Source of the DNA: Hemerocallis citrina
Taxonomy: Eukaryota > Streptophyta > Magnoliopsida > Asparagales > Asphodelaceae
Direction: 5' to 3'
Length of the DNA stretch: 64,000 nt
Assembly (NCBI GenBank): GCA_017893485.1
Contig: CM030364.1
Coordinates: 246,835,818-246,899,817 of the forward strand
A program made the position numbers and the translations under genes. Every line of letters starts with the position of its first letter. Within the stretch, counting starts at the first letter, position 1. The notes under the pieces were generated by a model. It saw nothing but the letters and a program-made list of their open reading frames with translations, was not told the origin of the DNA and ran no database searches. Below are positions 10,471 through 22,234 of the stretch, one piece after another.

Positions 10471-12661
10471 AAGTTCTTTAATGCTTTTGCTAATACAAAC
10501 ATGCACAGGTACACACATTCACAAATTCACATTCATATGAACTGTTTTTGAAGATTTTGTGAGTTTTTTTGATGAAGTTTTAATTGGATTTCAATTTTTT
10601 TGATTCTGAGTTGATTTGAAACCTTTACTACTTTTAATTGATGAGACTTGATGCTTTAACTATTACAAAACACACACATATACACATATATGTATCTATA
10701 TCCACTGTTTTAAAGATTTCGATGAAATTCGCTCTTTTATGGATTTGATATGGTTTTGATTTGTTCTATAAACTCCTATATGTTATAAAAGTTATATCCA
10801 ACTATCTCAGGAATTTAGTTTTTACAAATTTACGTCTTTATAAAGTAAATCAATGTATCAGTAAAACAGGCACAACTTTCAAAACTGCAATCTGTAGGGA
10901 TAGACAGTCGACTGGTTATTCTCGACAGTCGACTGTCACTGTCCTGGCTGGTGAGTTTTATTGAGTTTTTGAATTTTCTCAGGACAGTAGGCTGGTTATT
11001 CTCAACATTCGACTGTCACTGTTGATGGGTTTTCTCGAGTTTTCAGATTTTCGCAGGACAGTCGACCGACCATTTGTGACAGTCGAATGTCATTGTTCTG
11101 ACTGATGGATTTCTTGAGTTTTCTGATATTTATTTAAATGATTATTTCTTTGATTATGGATTATTAATCTACTGTGTTAAATGATGTTTTGCTACGGATT
11201 ATAGTATTTTACAAAGGGTTGCATTTTGTTCAAACTTGTATTTCTATAACCTTATATATATGTTTTCTTTAAAGTAATTGATATTTTGTGGTATTCTGTG
11301 ATTTCAAAAATATGACTTCTAGTTATTTAATGAATTTAATATTTTATTTAAATTCTGGAATTTTATGAGCACATTAAATGAGATTGGATTTTTTTGTTGA
11401 TTTAAGAAGTTTCCTTTATATAAACGTTTTGATGATGGAATTGTGAGTTTTATTGAAAGATTTGGTATTGATGGTTGAGTTATGAATCTCTAGGAGTTAA
11501 GTGAGAGTCCTGTGAACCGATAGATGAGATTTTGTGGATTTTGACCAGTTGAGGTCATTGGGGTTTTTTGTGTGGAATTAAGTCCGGCAGGATACACTAA
11601 CTCTAGGGAGGAGAGATTTTTGTGTTTTAATAATAATCAACTTAAGGATAGACACTAGTGGAGATGTGATGGAACTTGGAAAACGTAAGTATATGCTCTT
11701 GGTTTAGGTACAACAGATGCGTTCCAGGACTTGTGTGTTGTTCTGTCTCGAGAGGACATTTGTATGTTCCCGTGTCGAGGGTCTGCAGGCCTATTCATGG
11801 AGCATGCAGGGTGCATTTGCGTGCTGAAGGTCGGCGGGCCTATTCACGGGATGTACTTGGTGTTTCTGCATGTCGAGGGCCTCGCAAGCCTATTCGTGGG
11901 GTACACGGTAGGAAGGTGATTCTCCGATTTTTTAGCTATTCTTACATGATGCTTGCGCGTCGAAGGTTGTGATGCCTATTTACGGAGTATTCTAGATCTT
12001 GTTTTCATCACTGTAGTAGAATTAGTTGCATAATGAGGGATTTAACCCTATAAAGTGGAGAAAGATAAGGGCTTGCACCGGACCTATGTATTGTGGGATG
12101 TACGAAATCCAACAAGTATGCATTAGAGAGTCATCATATAACATCTGTGTTTTCTTGACTTGGTTTTATGCATATTGTTTTCTGTTTTTCCTACACTCGA
12201 CACTTAGTCTAGTCTCACTTGATGTTTTCATGTTTATTTATTGTTATTTCTTATCTCATTTATTCTTGCTGTTAATACATGTTTATGATTCTATGTCTTT
12301 GTTTTATTTATGTTGTTTACTTTTGATGTCACTCACACCGTTATGGCTGACCCCTGTAGTTTTGGGGGTTAAGATTATCTCTAGCCTCATGTTTTACAGG
12401 TAGGGGGCCTATAGCTTGGGATTTGGATGTATGAGATAGAATGATGTTATGGCTTATGTTAATTGTAAAAGAATGTGTTGTAAAAGAAAAGATTGTAATT
12501 CAAGGTGTTTGTTTTTCCGATGTGTTTTTGTAAAGAGTTAATGTAATAAAAGTTGAAAAATTACTTATGTTTTGGCTATGTTTACTATTACAATTGAGGT
12601 TGATGCTGAAAATTGTGCCACGTATTTCTGAGATATCATATTGAAAATTCGGGGCGCTACA
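10470..12661 (+). repeat. Diverged left LTR copy (variant A)
   Basis: Segments at 10.55-11.62 kb align by eye with 18.3-19.42 kb of the 3' LTR, and 12.01-12.66 kb with 19.80-20.45 kb (TAGTTGCATAA, CATTAGAGAGTCATCAT, TATGGCTGACCC, TAGCCTCATGTTTTACAGGT). It ends GGGGCGCTACA at 12661. Between the shared parts, 11.74-11.99 kb holds about four copies of a roughly 60-bp GC-richer repeat (words TGTCGAGGG and GCCTATTCA) absent from the 3' LTR. ACAGTCGACTGTC words occur at 10.90-11.10 kb. The open frames at 11676-11972 and 12026-12403 are repeat translations. Confidence 0.7.
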
Positions 12662-13700
12662 AAGAAATTCATAATTAATTAATTAACTTAATAAGATAAA
12701 GATAGACACTAGATTGTGATATGATGAAATGAGTGCAAACATAGGTTATGGACCTCAGTATGGCCTGCAGTGTGAGATAATCCCCGAAATTATCAAAGTG
12801 TGAGTGAAATAGTCTCCGAAATTACCTGCAGTGTGGAATTGATCTCCAGAATTATCGGGATCGAGGTGACACTCATGGGGTATTCGTGTGATGAGGCACC
12901 ATAGCTTACGGTGTGGGGTATTCTCGAAGATTCCCAGGTGTGAGTGAAATAGTCTCCGGAATTATCTGTGGATAGAGATTGACCTCCGGAATTATCAGGG
13001 CATAGGCTAGATACTCACAGCTTATCTAAATCTCGTAGTAGTCATCGTAGTAGGATTAGTTGCATAATGAGAGATTTAACCCTATTAAGTGGAGAACGTT
13101 AAGGTCTTGCACCAGATCTATGTAGAGTGGGGGGCATAGATTCGACAAGTATGCATTAGAGAGTCATCATATTGCATTTATGTTTTCTTGACTTGGTTTT
13201 ATGCATGTTTGTTTTCTGTTTTCCTACACTTGACACTTAGCTTAGTTTCACTTGATGTTTTCATGTTTTATCTTTTATTTTTTTATTTTACATTCGTTAT
13301 TACTGTTGGTATGTGTTGTTCATAACTTTATTCTTCATGTTTTATTTACATTGTATTTCTTTTGATGTCACTCATACCGTTATGGCTGACCCTTGTAGTT
13401 TTGGGGGTTAGGGTTATCTCTAGCCTCATGTTTTACAGGTAGGCACCATTAGCTTGGGATTAGATGCATGCGGTAGAATGATAATATGACTTTGACAAAT
13501 TTTAAAAGAATGTGTTGTAAAAGAAAGAAATTATAATTCAATGTGTTTAATTTTCCATTGTACTTTGTAAACAATTGCTGCAATAAAATATTTTAAATTT
13601 TCCTGTATTTGGTTGCTATGTTTATGATTACAATGAAGTTGATTTTGAAAATTGTGCCACATATTTCTAATTTTATTTATTGAAAATTTGGGGCGCTACA
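12662..13700 (+). repeat. Second left LTR end (variant B)
   Basis: From ATTCATAATTAATTAATTAA onward this matches 19.42-20.45 kb of the 3' LTR closely. It includes the CTCCGGAATTATC repeat module (several copies at 12775-13000) and ends GGGGCGCTACA at 13700, immediately before the primer-binding site. It is therefore the 3' part of the true 5' LTR. The abrupt start right behind the end of variant A suggests recombination or nested insertion between two LTR variants. Confidence 0.75.
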
Positions 13701-15469
13701 GAAGTTGGTATCAGAGCATGCTTCAATTAGTCATTTTAATCATGGTATGGGGAATAAACATAAATGGACATTTGATGTGTGAGAACCTAGGCGGACATTA
13801 GATGTGTGAGTACACAAGTGGACATTAAATATATGAATACCTAAGTGGACATTAGAAGTGTGAGTACCTTGGTGGACATCTGATGTGTGTAACTTGATTG
13901 TTTGATCATGAAGAACTGTAGTGAGATTTAGACTGTTTATATGCTTAGACTTGAATAAAGTTTCTTTATTGCAAGTGTATTGGTTATTTTTTCATAAAGC
14001 ATATACTTTTCTCACTAGCTTTTTTGACCACTTTTGTCCGCTTTATGTATTTGATAATTTATTATGTAATGTATTACCCCCTCAACTTGTATATTTTCTA
14101 TCTTACTTACTAATATTCACTATATCTTTTCCTATTTTACTCATTGTGTATAATTTTTGGATTCTATGATTTTACCCAGTATTTTTTTTCAGTTATTAAA
14201 TTTAATTATCTTCCGCTACATTCTTTTAGTTATTTATCCTCTCGTATTTTTTTAAATGTTCCTTAGTTTTGTAGTTCTCACTCTTTTATCCTATCACTTT
14301 TACTGTTTTACATGCATTTGTTTGCTTACTAGATAATTTTTTGTGTAATTAACTTATTTATACTTTTATTCGGTTTCTTTTATTGTCAGTGATTGATTTA
14401 ATTTATTTTAGTTTCTAAATCTCCAACCGAGTTTATATTATTTCTTTTCATTAGTACAAACATTAAGCTTTCACTAATAGTCCTGTTTTTCTTTTAAAAT
14501 TATTTCTATGACTTTATTATTGGTTCTTACCTTTTATTTTTTTGTCCAAATTATTATTTTGCAACTTTTGCTGTAATTCAATAGTGCATTCTTTAGCATT
14601 TCACAAGCCCATTTTTATTTTGCAACTCTTACTCATTTTTTTTCTTGACGTTTTTATCCTTCTTATTTTCATGCGCTTTTACGTTACTCATATATTTTGC
14701 TATTACTTTTACATATTACATTAAATTTTGAATTATTACGTGCTAAGTTATTATCGCAACTCCTATTTTCCTTTGTTATTGTTTTTACTGTATTATAAAA
14801 TTTGGCATTGCATATTTACTTTCATTTTATATATACTTGGATTTTTTGATACTACATTTTCCATTATTTTGTATTGTCTTATTTATTTCGGAGCATTTAA
14901 ACTTAATTGTAATATTTTACTTATATAAATATGATATATCTCTGCACATTTAAATTTTTATTATTAATTATGTTTTTGCACCTTATATTCAATACCTTTA
15001 TTATTACTTACTGTTTACAACTTTTGTTATGTTTACTTTTCACCATTTATAGCTACTTATTAATTTTGTTGCTTTATACTTCTCCAATGTACTATATGCA
15101 CCCAATACTTATATTTTACTTAATTTTTATTTTCATTACATTCTTGATTTCTACATGTACTTCCTACTAAATATGTACCATATATTTCAACATACTTGCT
15201 ATGCATATCAATTTACACTTATTTAATTCCTACATTACTGTATATTTTATGATATATTTATTGTGTAAATTCACTACACTGTATATTTATTTTCTCATTC
15301 AGATTTGCATTTATGCTTATAATCATATTCACTACCACTAATTTGTACTATTTTGTTTGATAATTATAATCTATACATCTATTTTAATATTCCATCGCAA
15401 CTCCATTTCTTACTTTTGCTACTATTTTTATATCACGAATTTCAAAACATAACATCATACTTAAATTAA

Positions 15470-15787
15470 ATGTCCAATATTCCTGTGCATATGGAAGCTT
15501 ACATCTTCCATTTCACTATTTCGGTGCAACCTAATGTCGAGATGGCAAATATACAACTAGACATCAATGGAGGTAAATTGCAACTGGATGTCGGGGAGGC
15601 AAACTGTGCAACCGAATATCCAGGCGGCAACCTGCAACCTGACGTCGTGAAGGAAAATCTGCAACTTGATGTTAAGGAGACAAGTCTGCAGCCAAACATC
15701 AATGAGGCGAACCCACAAAAGAAGAAGAAGAAAAAGAAGAAGAAGAAGAAGAAGAAGAAGAAGAAGAGATTTTTACCTATTTGCTAA
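15470..15787 (+). CDS. Short ORF with seven 9-residue repeats and poly-Lys
   Basis: A 105-aa frame whose residues 20-82 are seven 9-residue units of the form Q-(P/L)-(N/D)-(V/I)-x4-(L/I/P), such as QLDVGEANC, QPDVVKENL, QLDVKETSL and QPNINEANP. The underlying DNA is a 27-bp tandem repeat at about 15527-15715. It runs into an AAG microsatellite (15716-15767) read as poly-lysine. No signal peptide, membrane segment or known domain is visible. It lies near the 3' end of the LTR-element interior. The opposite strand is also open (15499-15702), so the frame may be only a minisatellite artefact. Expression is unknown. Confidence 0.25.
   Translation: MSNIPVHMEAYIFHFTISVQPNVEMANIQLDINGGKLQLDVGEANCATEYPGGNLQPDVVKENLQLDVKETSLQPNINEANPQKKKKKKKKKKKKKKKKRFLPIC
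15716..15768. repeat. (AAG)n microsatellite
   Basis: An AAG trinucleotide run of about 50 bases with one AAA interruption. Confidence 0.9.
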
Positions 15788-16667
15788 TTGATATTTCAAG
15801 ACTTTTTACTTATATAATGAAACTAATGGTAAAGAAGTTTGTTTTTTATGAATTTTGTTTATACAAATTACACTTTATGTTTCCACGTAATTTGAACTAG
15901 TATAGTTGATTTTACTCTATTTTGTGTTTACAAAATTTTTACATTTATGTTAAGATTGAGTACATCAACTATGGTCTAAGCTTTCGTTCTTTGTAATTAT
16001 TGCTACCGTTTTTCAATTCACAACCTTTTAGATTTCTCAATTACTTTTGTTTCCACGTCCTAATTAATGATTTGAAGCATATTTTTATAATATTCAATGA
16101 ACTTCTTTTAAGTCTTCTTGTATATATATTTTGGTCTATTTTGCTCGTTACCCTTTAATGTGCTTTTAGAGTATTGATTATAATGTTAACATTCACTAAT
16201 ATACTCATCATTCATTGTCTTGTGCATTCATTGTTATTAATATTTTCCTTACTTAGCTAAATTTGTTCGTAATTTCTATGTATCTTGACTGGTTATTTTT
16301 CTAAAACTATTTTTTATATAATCTTTAAGTATGTGTTCATTCGTTGTTTGTATGGTTATCAACCTTTTTATATTTGTGTTTTATCTCTTTCCTTTTGACT
16401 TCTTATTCTATAAGAATAGTCGTGCTATTTCCTACGTATGGGGAATTAATTGTGTATTTAATTAGATTTCTTATACTTTTGCCATGTCAGTTCCCACCTT
16501 TTACTCTTTGAGCTATAATAATATGTTATTTTTATTTTGCTTAGTAATTAAATCCAACTATAAAAATAATGATAGAGTAAATTTTCGAAACTGTCTAGTA
16601 AGTTTTGTATTTTGTTTTCTTTTGCTTAGAGTAGTTCTAAGGACAGAACTATCTTAAGGGGGAGTGA

Positions 16668-19600
16668 TGTAACACTCCGCAAAATAAAATGATTTATTAA
16701 ATAATATTATATTGGTAAAGTTGACTATTTTGACTATTTTCTTGAAATTGCTAATTTGCACGTGCAACACACGTGCAAAGTTAGAAAAATTTGAATTCTT
16801 AAAATTTTATGGTTAATGATTGATTTTCCTCATTTATTTATGATATTTTAATTTTTCAGACTTTTTAAATTAATTTGACTATTTTATGACTTTGTCAATT
16901 TTACACGTGCAAAACATGTGCAAATATTTTTTGGGTGCAAATCTCCACTTTTAAATTTCTGGATAGATTCTCCTATTTATAATTGAGTATATACAAAATT
17001 TTGGGATTTTTCTGAATAAAGAAACTTTTTATAAATACTTTGAAAGAGATGGCCTTTTATGTAAAATGCAGATTGGATCTCAAACAAATAATGAAAATTC
17101 GTTTTTGCTGCTTTTTGGGCTGGCCAAGATCAGTATTAAAGATTATATTTATTTAAAATTTATTTAGATTTGTTTTGAAAAAGATTTAAACAAATATGGT
17201 ATTTTTGCAAATATGAAATTTAGGTTGGATCTTGTGCAAAATTTTTTCTTGGAAAGTAAAAGTCAAAAATTTTATTTGGAAAACCTAATATTTATTAGTA
17301 GGTATTATTTTTGAATTTTCTGGATTTTTACGAATATTTTATGACATATTTGCAAATATTACGAAGAGAGGGGCTTTTGTGCAAAATTACCACTTTGGGT
17401 ACAAATCCAATTTTTTTTAATTTCTGGGATATACTTGATGGCTGGATAACTTAGTAGTAAAGGGATTTGGTTTTATTTTAATTTATTCAACTTATTTAAC
17501 TACTTTATTAAAGAAAGGTCTATATATGTAAAGGAATAATTTGTTAAGAGATGTTTCCATAAACTTGTAAAATCCTAAAAACTCTAGATTTCGGCCTATA
17601 AAAGAGCCACTATAGCCGTCCCCTCCTCTGCAAAAAACAAAATATATTTTTACTATTAATTTCTTGGAGTTTCACAGCGATGATCTTGGATTTTTTGCAA
17701 AAGGACTTTTCTTATTTTTATTAATTCAGTTGATTCTTCAATGAGGTGAGTGATATATGATTGTTTTACTGTTGTTCTATGTATGTGGTATGTGATGATT
17801 TGTCTTTTAGAAAGCATGTTATAGGATCATATGATGATATATTGAATATTTTGATGGATGGATAATTAAAAGTGGATTTTTTATGAAAGTTATGAATATA
17901 TAGAAACCCTAAATAGATGACTTGAGATTATTAAGAACCTAATAGAATTCATGGATAGGTTGTTTCCCTTCATAATCTTACTATTTTGATTACACCTACT
18001 GAGTTGTATGTTGAGTATTGCATTTAGTGGATAATCGAGTTCTTTACTGTGAATGCATACTCATTAACTGTTTCGATGCGTTCGGATGAGTAAAAACTTA
18101 ATGAATGATTGTTATAATTGTACGTATTCATGGGTAAACTATTGTAAGTAGTTGTATGTGTGTTTAATGAATTGAAAGAAGGGTTTTTGAATAAAAAAGA
18201 ACAAGTTTAGAAACAGAAAAAGGGGGTTGATATTTCGGGTTTGATGGAGGCAGACCGAAAATTGATTTTGGTGTTTTGTGAAGCTTTTCGATTGGGTTTT
18301 GATTCTATATGATACTGAGATTAAATTTGGTTAATATAACATTCATATACCCTGATTCTTGTTGAGTCTACTGATCTATATAAATAAATACACGTATATT
18401 CCTATGTTTCTGTTTGAAGAATTGCCAAAATTGATTTTTGATGTTCTTTATGAAATTTCGATCGAATCTTGAGTTTCTTTTATATTGAGATCGATTAGAA
18501 CAATATACCACTTATACACAGTGATTTTGATGCTTCTAATTGATGCAAATACACCCATATACATGTTTTACTATTTTTGAAGAAATTAGATGAAAATTTG
18601 ATGTTTTATGAATTTGATGAGATTTTAATTTGTTTTGTAACTCTAGTATATTAGACAAGTTGTATTTGATCATCTCAGGGTTTTACAATTTTAGATTTTG
18701 AGCTTTTAAAATTTATAATCATGTATCAGTCGAAAAAGTGCACAATTTTGAAATTAGTCGAGTAGCAGCTAACGGTTGACCAGTCCCATTTTGAACTAAA
18801 ATGTGCGGTCGACCGACATTTGAAAGATTGGATTTTCTGAGCTTGTGCTGTCGACTATTATCTTTTTGAACTGTTTCCGACAGTCAACTGTCACCTGCTG
18901 TTTTGATAAATTGTTGAGTTTTCTTGCTGATTTCTTGAACGATTATTTCTTCGATATTATGGATTATTAATACTATTTTAGATGATGTTTTTACTACAGA
19001 TTACAGTATTTTACAGTGGGTTGTATTTTTATTATAACAGAAGTTAAATTGTATTCTTATGGCTTTATTAAATGAACTATATACAGTTTTCGAAGGAATT
19101 GATGTTTTGTGATATTATACGACTTCAAAATATGATTTTCAATTATTTAATAGATTTAATACTTTATTTCAGTTCTGGAATTTGTGAGTGTATTTAAATG
19201 AATTTGGATTCGTTGATTTTATGAAGTTTTCTTAATATGAGAGTATTGATAATGGAATTGAGAGTTTTATGAAAGATTTTGTATTGATGGTTGAGTTGTG
19301 AGTCTCTAGAGGGTATGTGGGATGCTAGTACACCAACAGTTGAGATTTTGTGGTTTGCCCAGTTGTGATTTTGTTGTTAATCAGTTGAGTTAAGTCCAGT
19401 AGAGTACACCAACTCTAGGAGATTCATAATTAATTAATTAACTTAATAAGATAAGGACATGAGCTAGATGGTGATATGATGAAATGAGTGCAAACATTGG
19501 GTATGGACCTCAGTATGGCCTGCGAAGTAAGATAATCTCCGGAATTATCAAGGGGTGAGTGAAATAGTCTCTGGAATTACCTACGGTGTGGGATTGATCT

Positions 19601-20447
19601 TCGGAATTATCAGGGTTGAGGCGACACTCATGGGGTATTTGTGTGATGAGGCGGCATAGCTTGCAGTGTGGGGTATTCTTGAAGATTCCCAGGTGTGAGT
19701 GAAATAGTCTCCGGAATTATCTGTGGATAGAGATTGACCTCCGGAATTATCGGGACATGGTCACAGCTTATCTAAATCTCGTAGTAGTCATCGTAGTAGG
19801 ATTAGTTGCATAACGAAGGATTTAACCATATTAAGTGGAGAACGTTAAGTGCTTGCACCAGATCTATGTGGAGTGGGGAGCATAGATTCAACAAGTATGC
19901 ATTAGAGAGTCATCATATTGCATTTATATTTTCTTGACTTGGTTTTATGCATGTTTGTTTTTTGTTTTTCTACACTTGACACTTAGCTTAGTTTCACTTG
20001 ATGTTTTCATGTTTTATCTATTGTTATTTCATTTTCCATTCGTTATTACTGTTGGTATGTGTTGTTCATAACTTTATTCTTCATATTTTATTTACATTGT
20101 ATTTCTTTTGATATCACTCATACCGTTATGGCTGACCCTATAGTTTTAGGGGTTAGGGTTATCTCTAGCCTCATATTTTTACAGGTAGGTACCATTAGCT
20201 TGGGATTAGATGCATGCGGTAGAATGATAATATGGCTTAGACAAATTGTACAAGAATGTGTTGTAAAAAAAAGAAATTGTAATTCAATGTGTTTAATTTT
20301 TCGCTGTGTTTTGTAAACAATTGATGTAATAAAATGTTTTAAATTTTCCTGTATTTGGTTGCTATGTTTATGATTACATTGAAGTTGATTTCTGAAAGTT
20401 GTGCCATGTATTTCTAATTTTATTTATTAGAAATTCGGGGCGCTACA
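16668..20447 (+). repeat. 3' LTR, 3780 bp
   Basis: Begins TGTAACACTCCGCAAAATAA directly after the purine tract and ends GAAATTCGGGGCGCTACA, matching the LTR end before the PBS at 13.7 kb. It contains words related to the GTCGAC motif (18.77-18.90 kb) and the CTCCGGAATTATC module (19.53-19.77 kb). Its start resembles the reverse complement of the end of the solo LTR at 36.1-38.9 kb, so the two are probably one lineage. No coding frame is supported. Confidence 0.88.
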
Positions 20448-20454
20448 TACCCGG

Positions 20455-21290
20455 TCCGAGTGCTTCGATAGTTCGGACTCTAGTAGGCCATCCTTGCGCC
20501 ACGATCATATGACACTCTCATGCACAAGTTCAAATGGGTTGGTCGTGTGCCCGGTCATAATTGGACTTTACATCACCATGTTCATGTCAACACTTGGAAT
20601 GAGCGGAGATACGACATTGTTTTTGCAGGTTTTCCTCCGTACGATGGATCACTCCATGCCCTATACATGTCATGGTACCAGAGGATTACATGGTTGTATA
20701 TATCTTCTCGTACATCTGTGCCTCCTGGGGTTCAGGTACCGGTTTTGAGTAGAGAGTTGGAACTTTCTCTCGCCAATTCCTCTTCGCAACCCATTTATCA
20801 ACCAAAGGCGGGATCCACTCGAAGAATTGCATGAAATTCTATCCTTTATTTGTCTTTTTCAAACATTTGTTATAATATTTATCGCGACATTTGAATCCTT
20901 CTAACTTGTGCATATGATATGTTCTACTTTATGCAGAATGACCAAGCATGGGTGATAGTAATGTGGCTCAAATTGCCAAGGATCTCGCATGGAAAATTCT
21001 CGCACCGTGCCGTTTGCAAATTGAGGAGGTGGGTGAGGGAGCACATTGACGTAAGAAGGTGGCTCGGCGTCCAGCGCGGCGTGCACATTGAGTTGAGCAA
21101 GAACGCGAAGAGCATGCACAAGAAGAAGAGCAATTGGAAGAGGAGCAACAAGAAGAGGTGCATGGACAATAAGAGGATGGAGCACGGGAAGAGGCCGGAG
21201 TTAATAAAATTGAAGAATTTTCCGACGATACGACCATTTTACAAGTTACACAGGTTTCTGAAGAGGAGCAAGCCCGACATATACACCCTG
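20455..21290 (+). pseudogene. Plant mobile domain (PMD) gene, C-terminal fragment
   Basis: The frame at 20520-20834 reads FKWVGRVPGHN, NTWNERRYDIVFAG and YMSWYQRITWLYIS, the C-terminal part of the plant mobile domain found in MAIN/MAIL1-type proteins and in transposon-borne relatives. A further exon-like stretch in another frame (from about 20949) reads GDSNVAQIAKDLAWKI and then an E/Q-rich tail. The N-terminal half is missing, because the 3' LTR ends only a few bases upstream. Most probably the retrotransposon insertion, or a later rearrangement, removed it. It lies convergent with the MuDR-type pseudogene at 22.2-23.6 kb, the same arrangement as in the 58.6-62.8 kb element. In Arabidopsis, PMD proteins act in silencing; here it is a broken copy. 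Confidence 0.7.
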
Positions 21291-21299
21291 TGGTAGATT

Positions 21300-21700
21300 T
21301 GTAGATTTTGAGATGTTGTACATCCATATGATGGTAGATTTTTGTGATATTTCTTTATTTTGTAGATGGGTGACATAGTTTTTGTTATTTTGTTATTGAA
21401 TGTTTGTGATATTTTAAGAATGTTGTGATATTATTATTATTTTGTGATGGTTGTGATATATTTTGATATTGTGATTGTAAATGTGTGATATTGTGATATT
21501 TGTGGTATTAATTTGTGATGTTGTATATGGATATTTGAAGTAGTTGGTGTTAAAATTTGTGATTTTATGGTTGAAATGGAGATTTGAAGAAGGTTAGATG
21601 ATGAGATGTTGAGATGTTGATATTTGAAATATTTGAAATGGATAGTTAAAGTTGTGATATTTTGTTATTTTGTGATATTTTGTGATGTTGATTGATTATG
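21300..21700. repeat. TTGTGATATT-rich tract
   Basis: An irregular low-complexity repeat of GTGATATT(T/G)TG words follows the PMD fragment, looking like an expanded 3' untranslated region. No gene. Confidence 0.6.
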
Positions 21701-21724
21701 TGGATTCTCGAATATGAAATTTGA

Positions 21725-22215
21725 CTTGTAAATAAGGAAGCTTTGATATTTATTTTCCCTATATCAAAGCTTTCAACTGAGGTCGATGGTGGGAATAGCA
21801 ACCTCAGTTGAAATGAAGTTGCTATTCCCACCAGCGTCCTCAGTTGGGATGAATTCTCATTGCTCTCTGTTAGCTGTGTGATTTTTTGACAATTGTGTAG
21901 GTTTTTGACTAGCTCTCTGTTAGATTTGCGATGAAATCCTCCCAAACTTAGGTCACTATTGAGAATAATAACCACAGTATATTGAGTTCGCTAGTTATGG
22001 GTATTTCTTTTTGCTCTCTGTTGGATTTGCAAAAAATTCACATAATTGAGGTTGCTAGTGGGAATAGCGACATCAGTATACTGAGATCACTATTCCCAAT
22101 AGTGACCTTAGTGGTTTATGATCTCTCCTTACTCTTTGTTAGCTCTCTGTTAGGTTTGCGAAGAAATCCTCCAAAACTAAAGTTGCTATTGGAAATAGCC
22201 GATCATTTACGTCGG
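21725..22215. repeat. Hairpin array B (GTCGCTATTCCCA word), left
   Basis: Repeated inverted words such as GTTGCTATTCCCACCAGCG and GTTGCTAGTGGGAATAGCGAC, with CTCAGTTG / CAGTATACTGAG spacers, form several potential hairpins. A loose tandem period of about 110-130 bp is visible from the recurring GCTCTCTGTTAG(G/A)TTTGC segment (near 21.91, 22.01 and 22.14 kb). The same word forms the array at 24.39-24.70 kb on the other side of the MuDR-type pseudogene, so both are probably its terminal or subterminal repeats. Confidence 0.75.
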
Positions 22216-22234
22216 GTGAAATGACTATCAATAA

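Larger units (their letters stand above)
13700..16667 (+). mobile_element. Retrotransposon interior without coding domains
   Basis: About 3 kb, strongly T-rich, between the PBS and PPT. At 13757-13890 there are about five copies of a 32-bp unit (GTGGACATTAGATGTGTGAG type). Many open frames (13921-14169, 14542-14724, 14728-14928, 14931-15170) encode F/L/I/Y-rich strings that follow from base composition, and no transmembrane protein family is recognisable. The only part with protein-like periodicity is 15470-15787, listed separately. Confidence 0.75.
10470..20447 (+). mobile_element. Large non-autonomous LTR retrotransposon
   Basis: The parts are a left LTR-like region (10.47-13.70 kb), a primer-binding site complementary to initiator tRNA-Met (TGGTATCAGAGC at 13706-13717) just after an LTR end GGGGCGCTACA, an AT-rich interior of about 3 kb without gag or pol, a polypurine tract (AAGGGGGAGTGA) just before 16668, and a 3780-bp 3' LTR starting TGTAACACTCCG. 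The lack of any capsid, protease or reverse transcriptase motif makes this a LARD-like non-autonomous element, presumably of Gypsy type judging by the terminus and PBS. The left LTR is incomplete, so no target duplication can be read; the 3' flank begins TACCC. Confidence 0.8.

Noticed and set aside
10288..10540. Poly-Cys/Val and poly-Thr/His frames
   Set aside because: Translations of the CA microsatellite on both strands.
14542..15170. Possible small hydrophobic membrane proteins
   Set aside because: F/L/I/Y-rich strings caused by T-rich DNA in the retroelement interior; no conserved helix pattern or start context.
20901..21327. Minus-strand Ser/Cys- and Leu-rich frames
   Set aside because: Shadows of the E/Q/K-rich tail of the PMD fragment on the plus strand.
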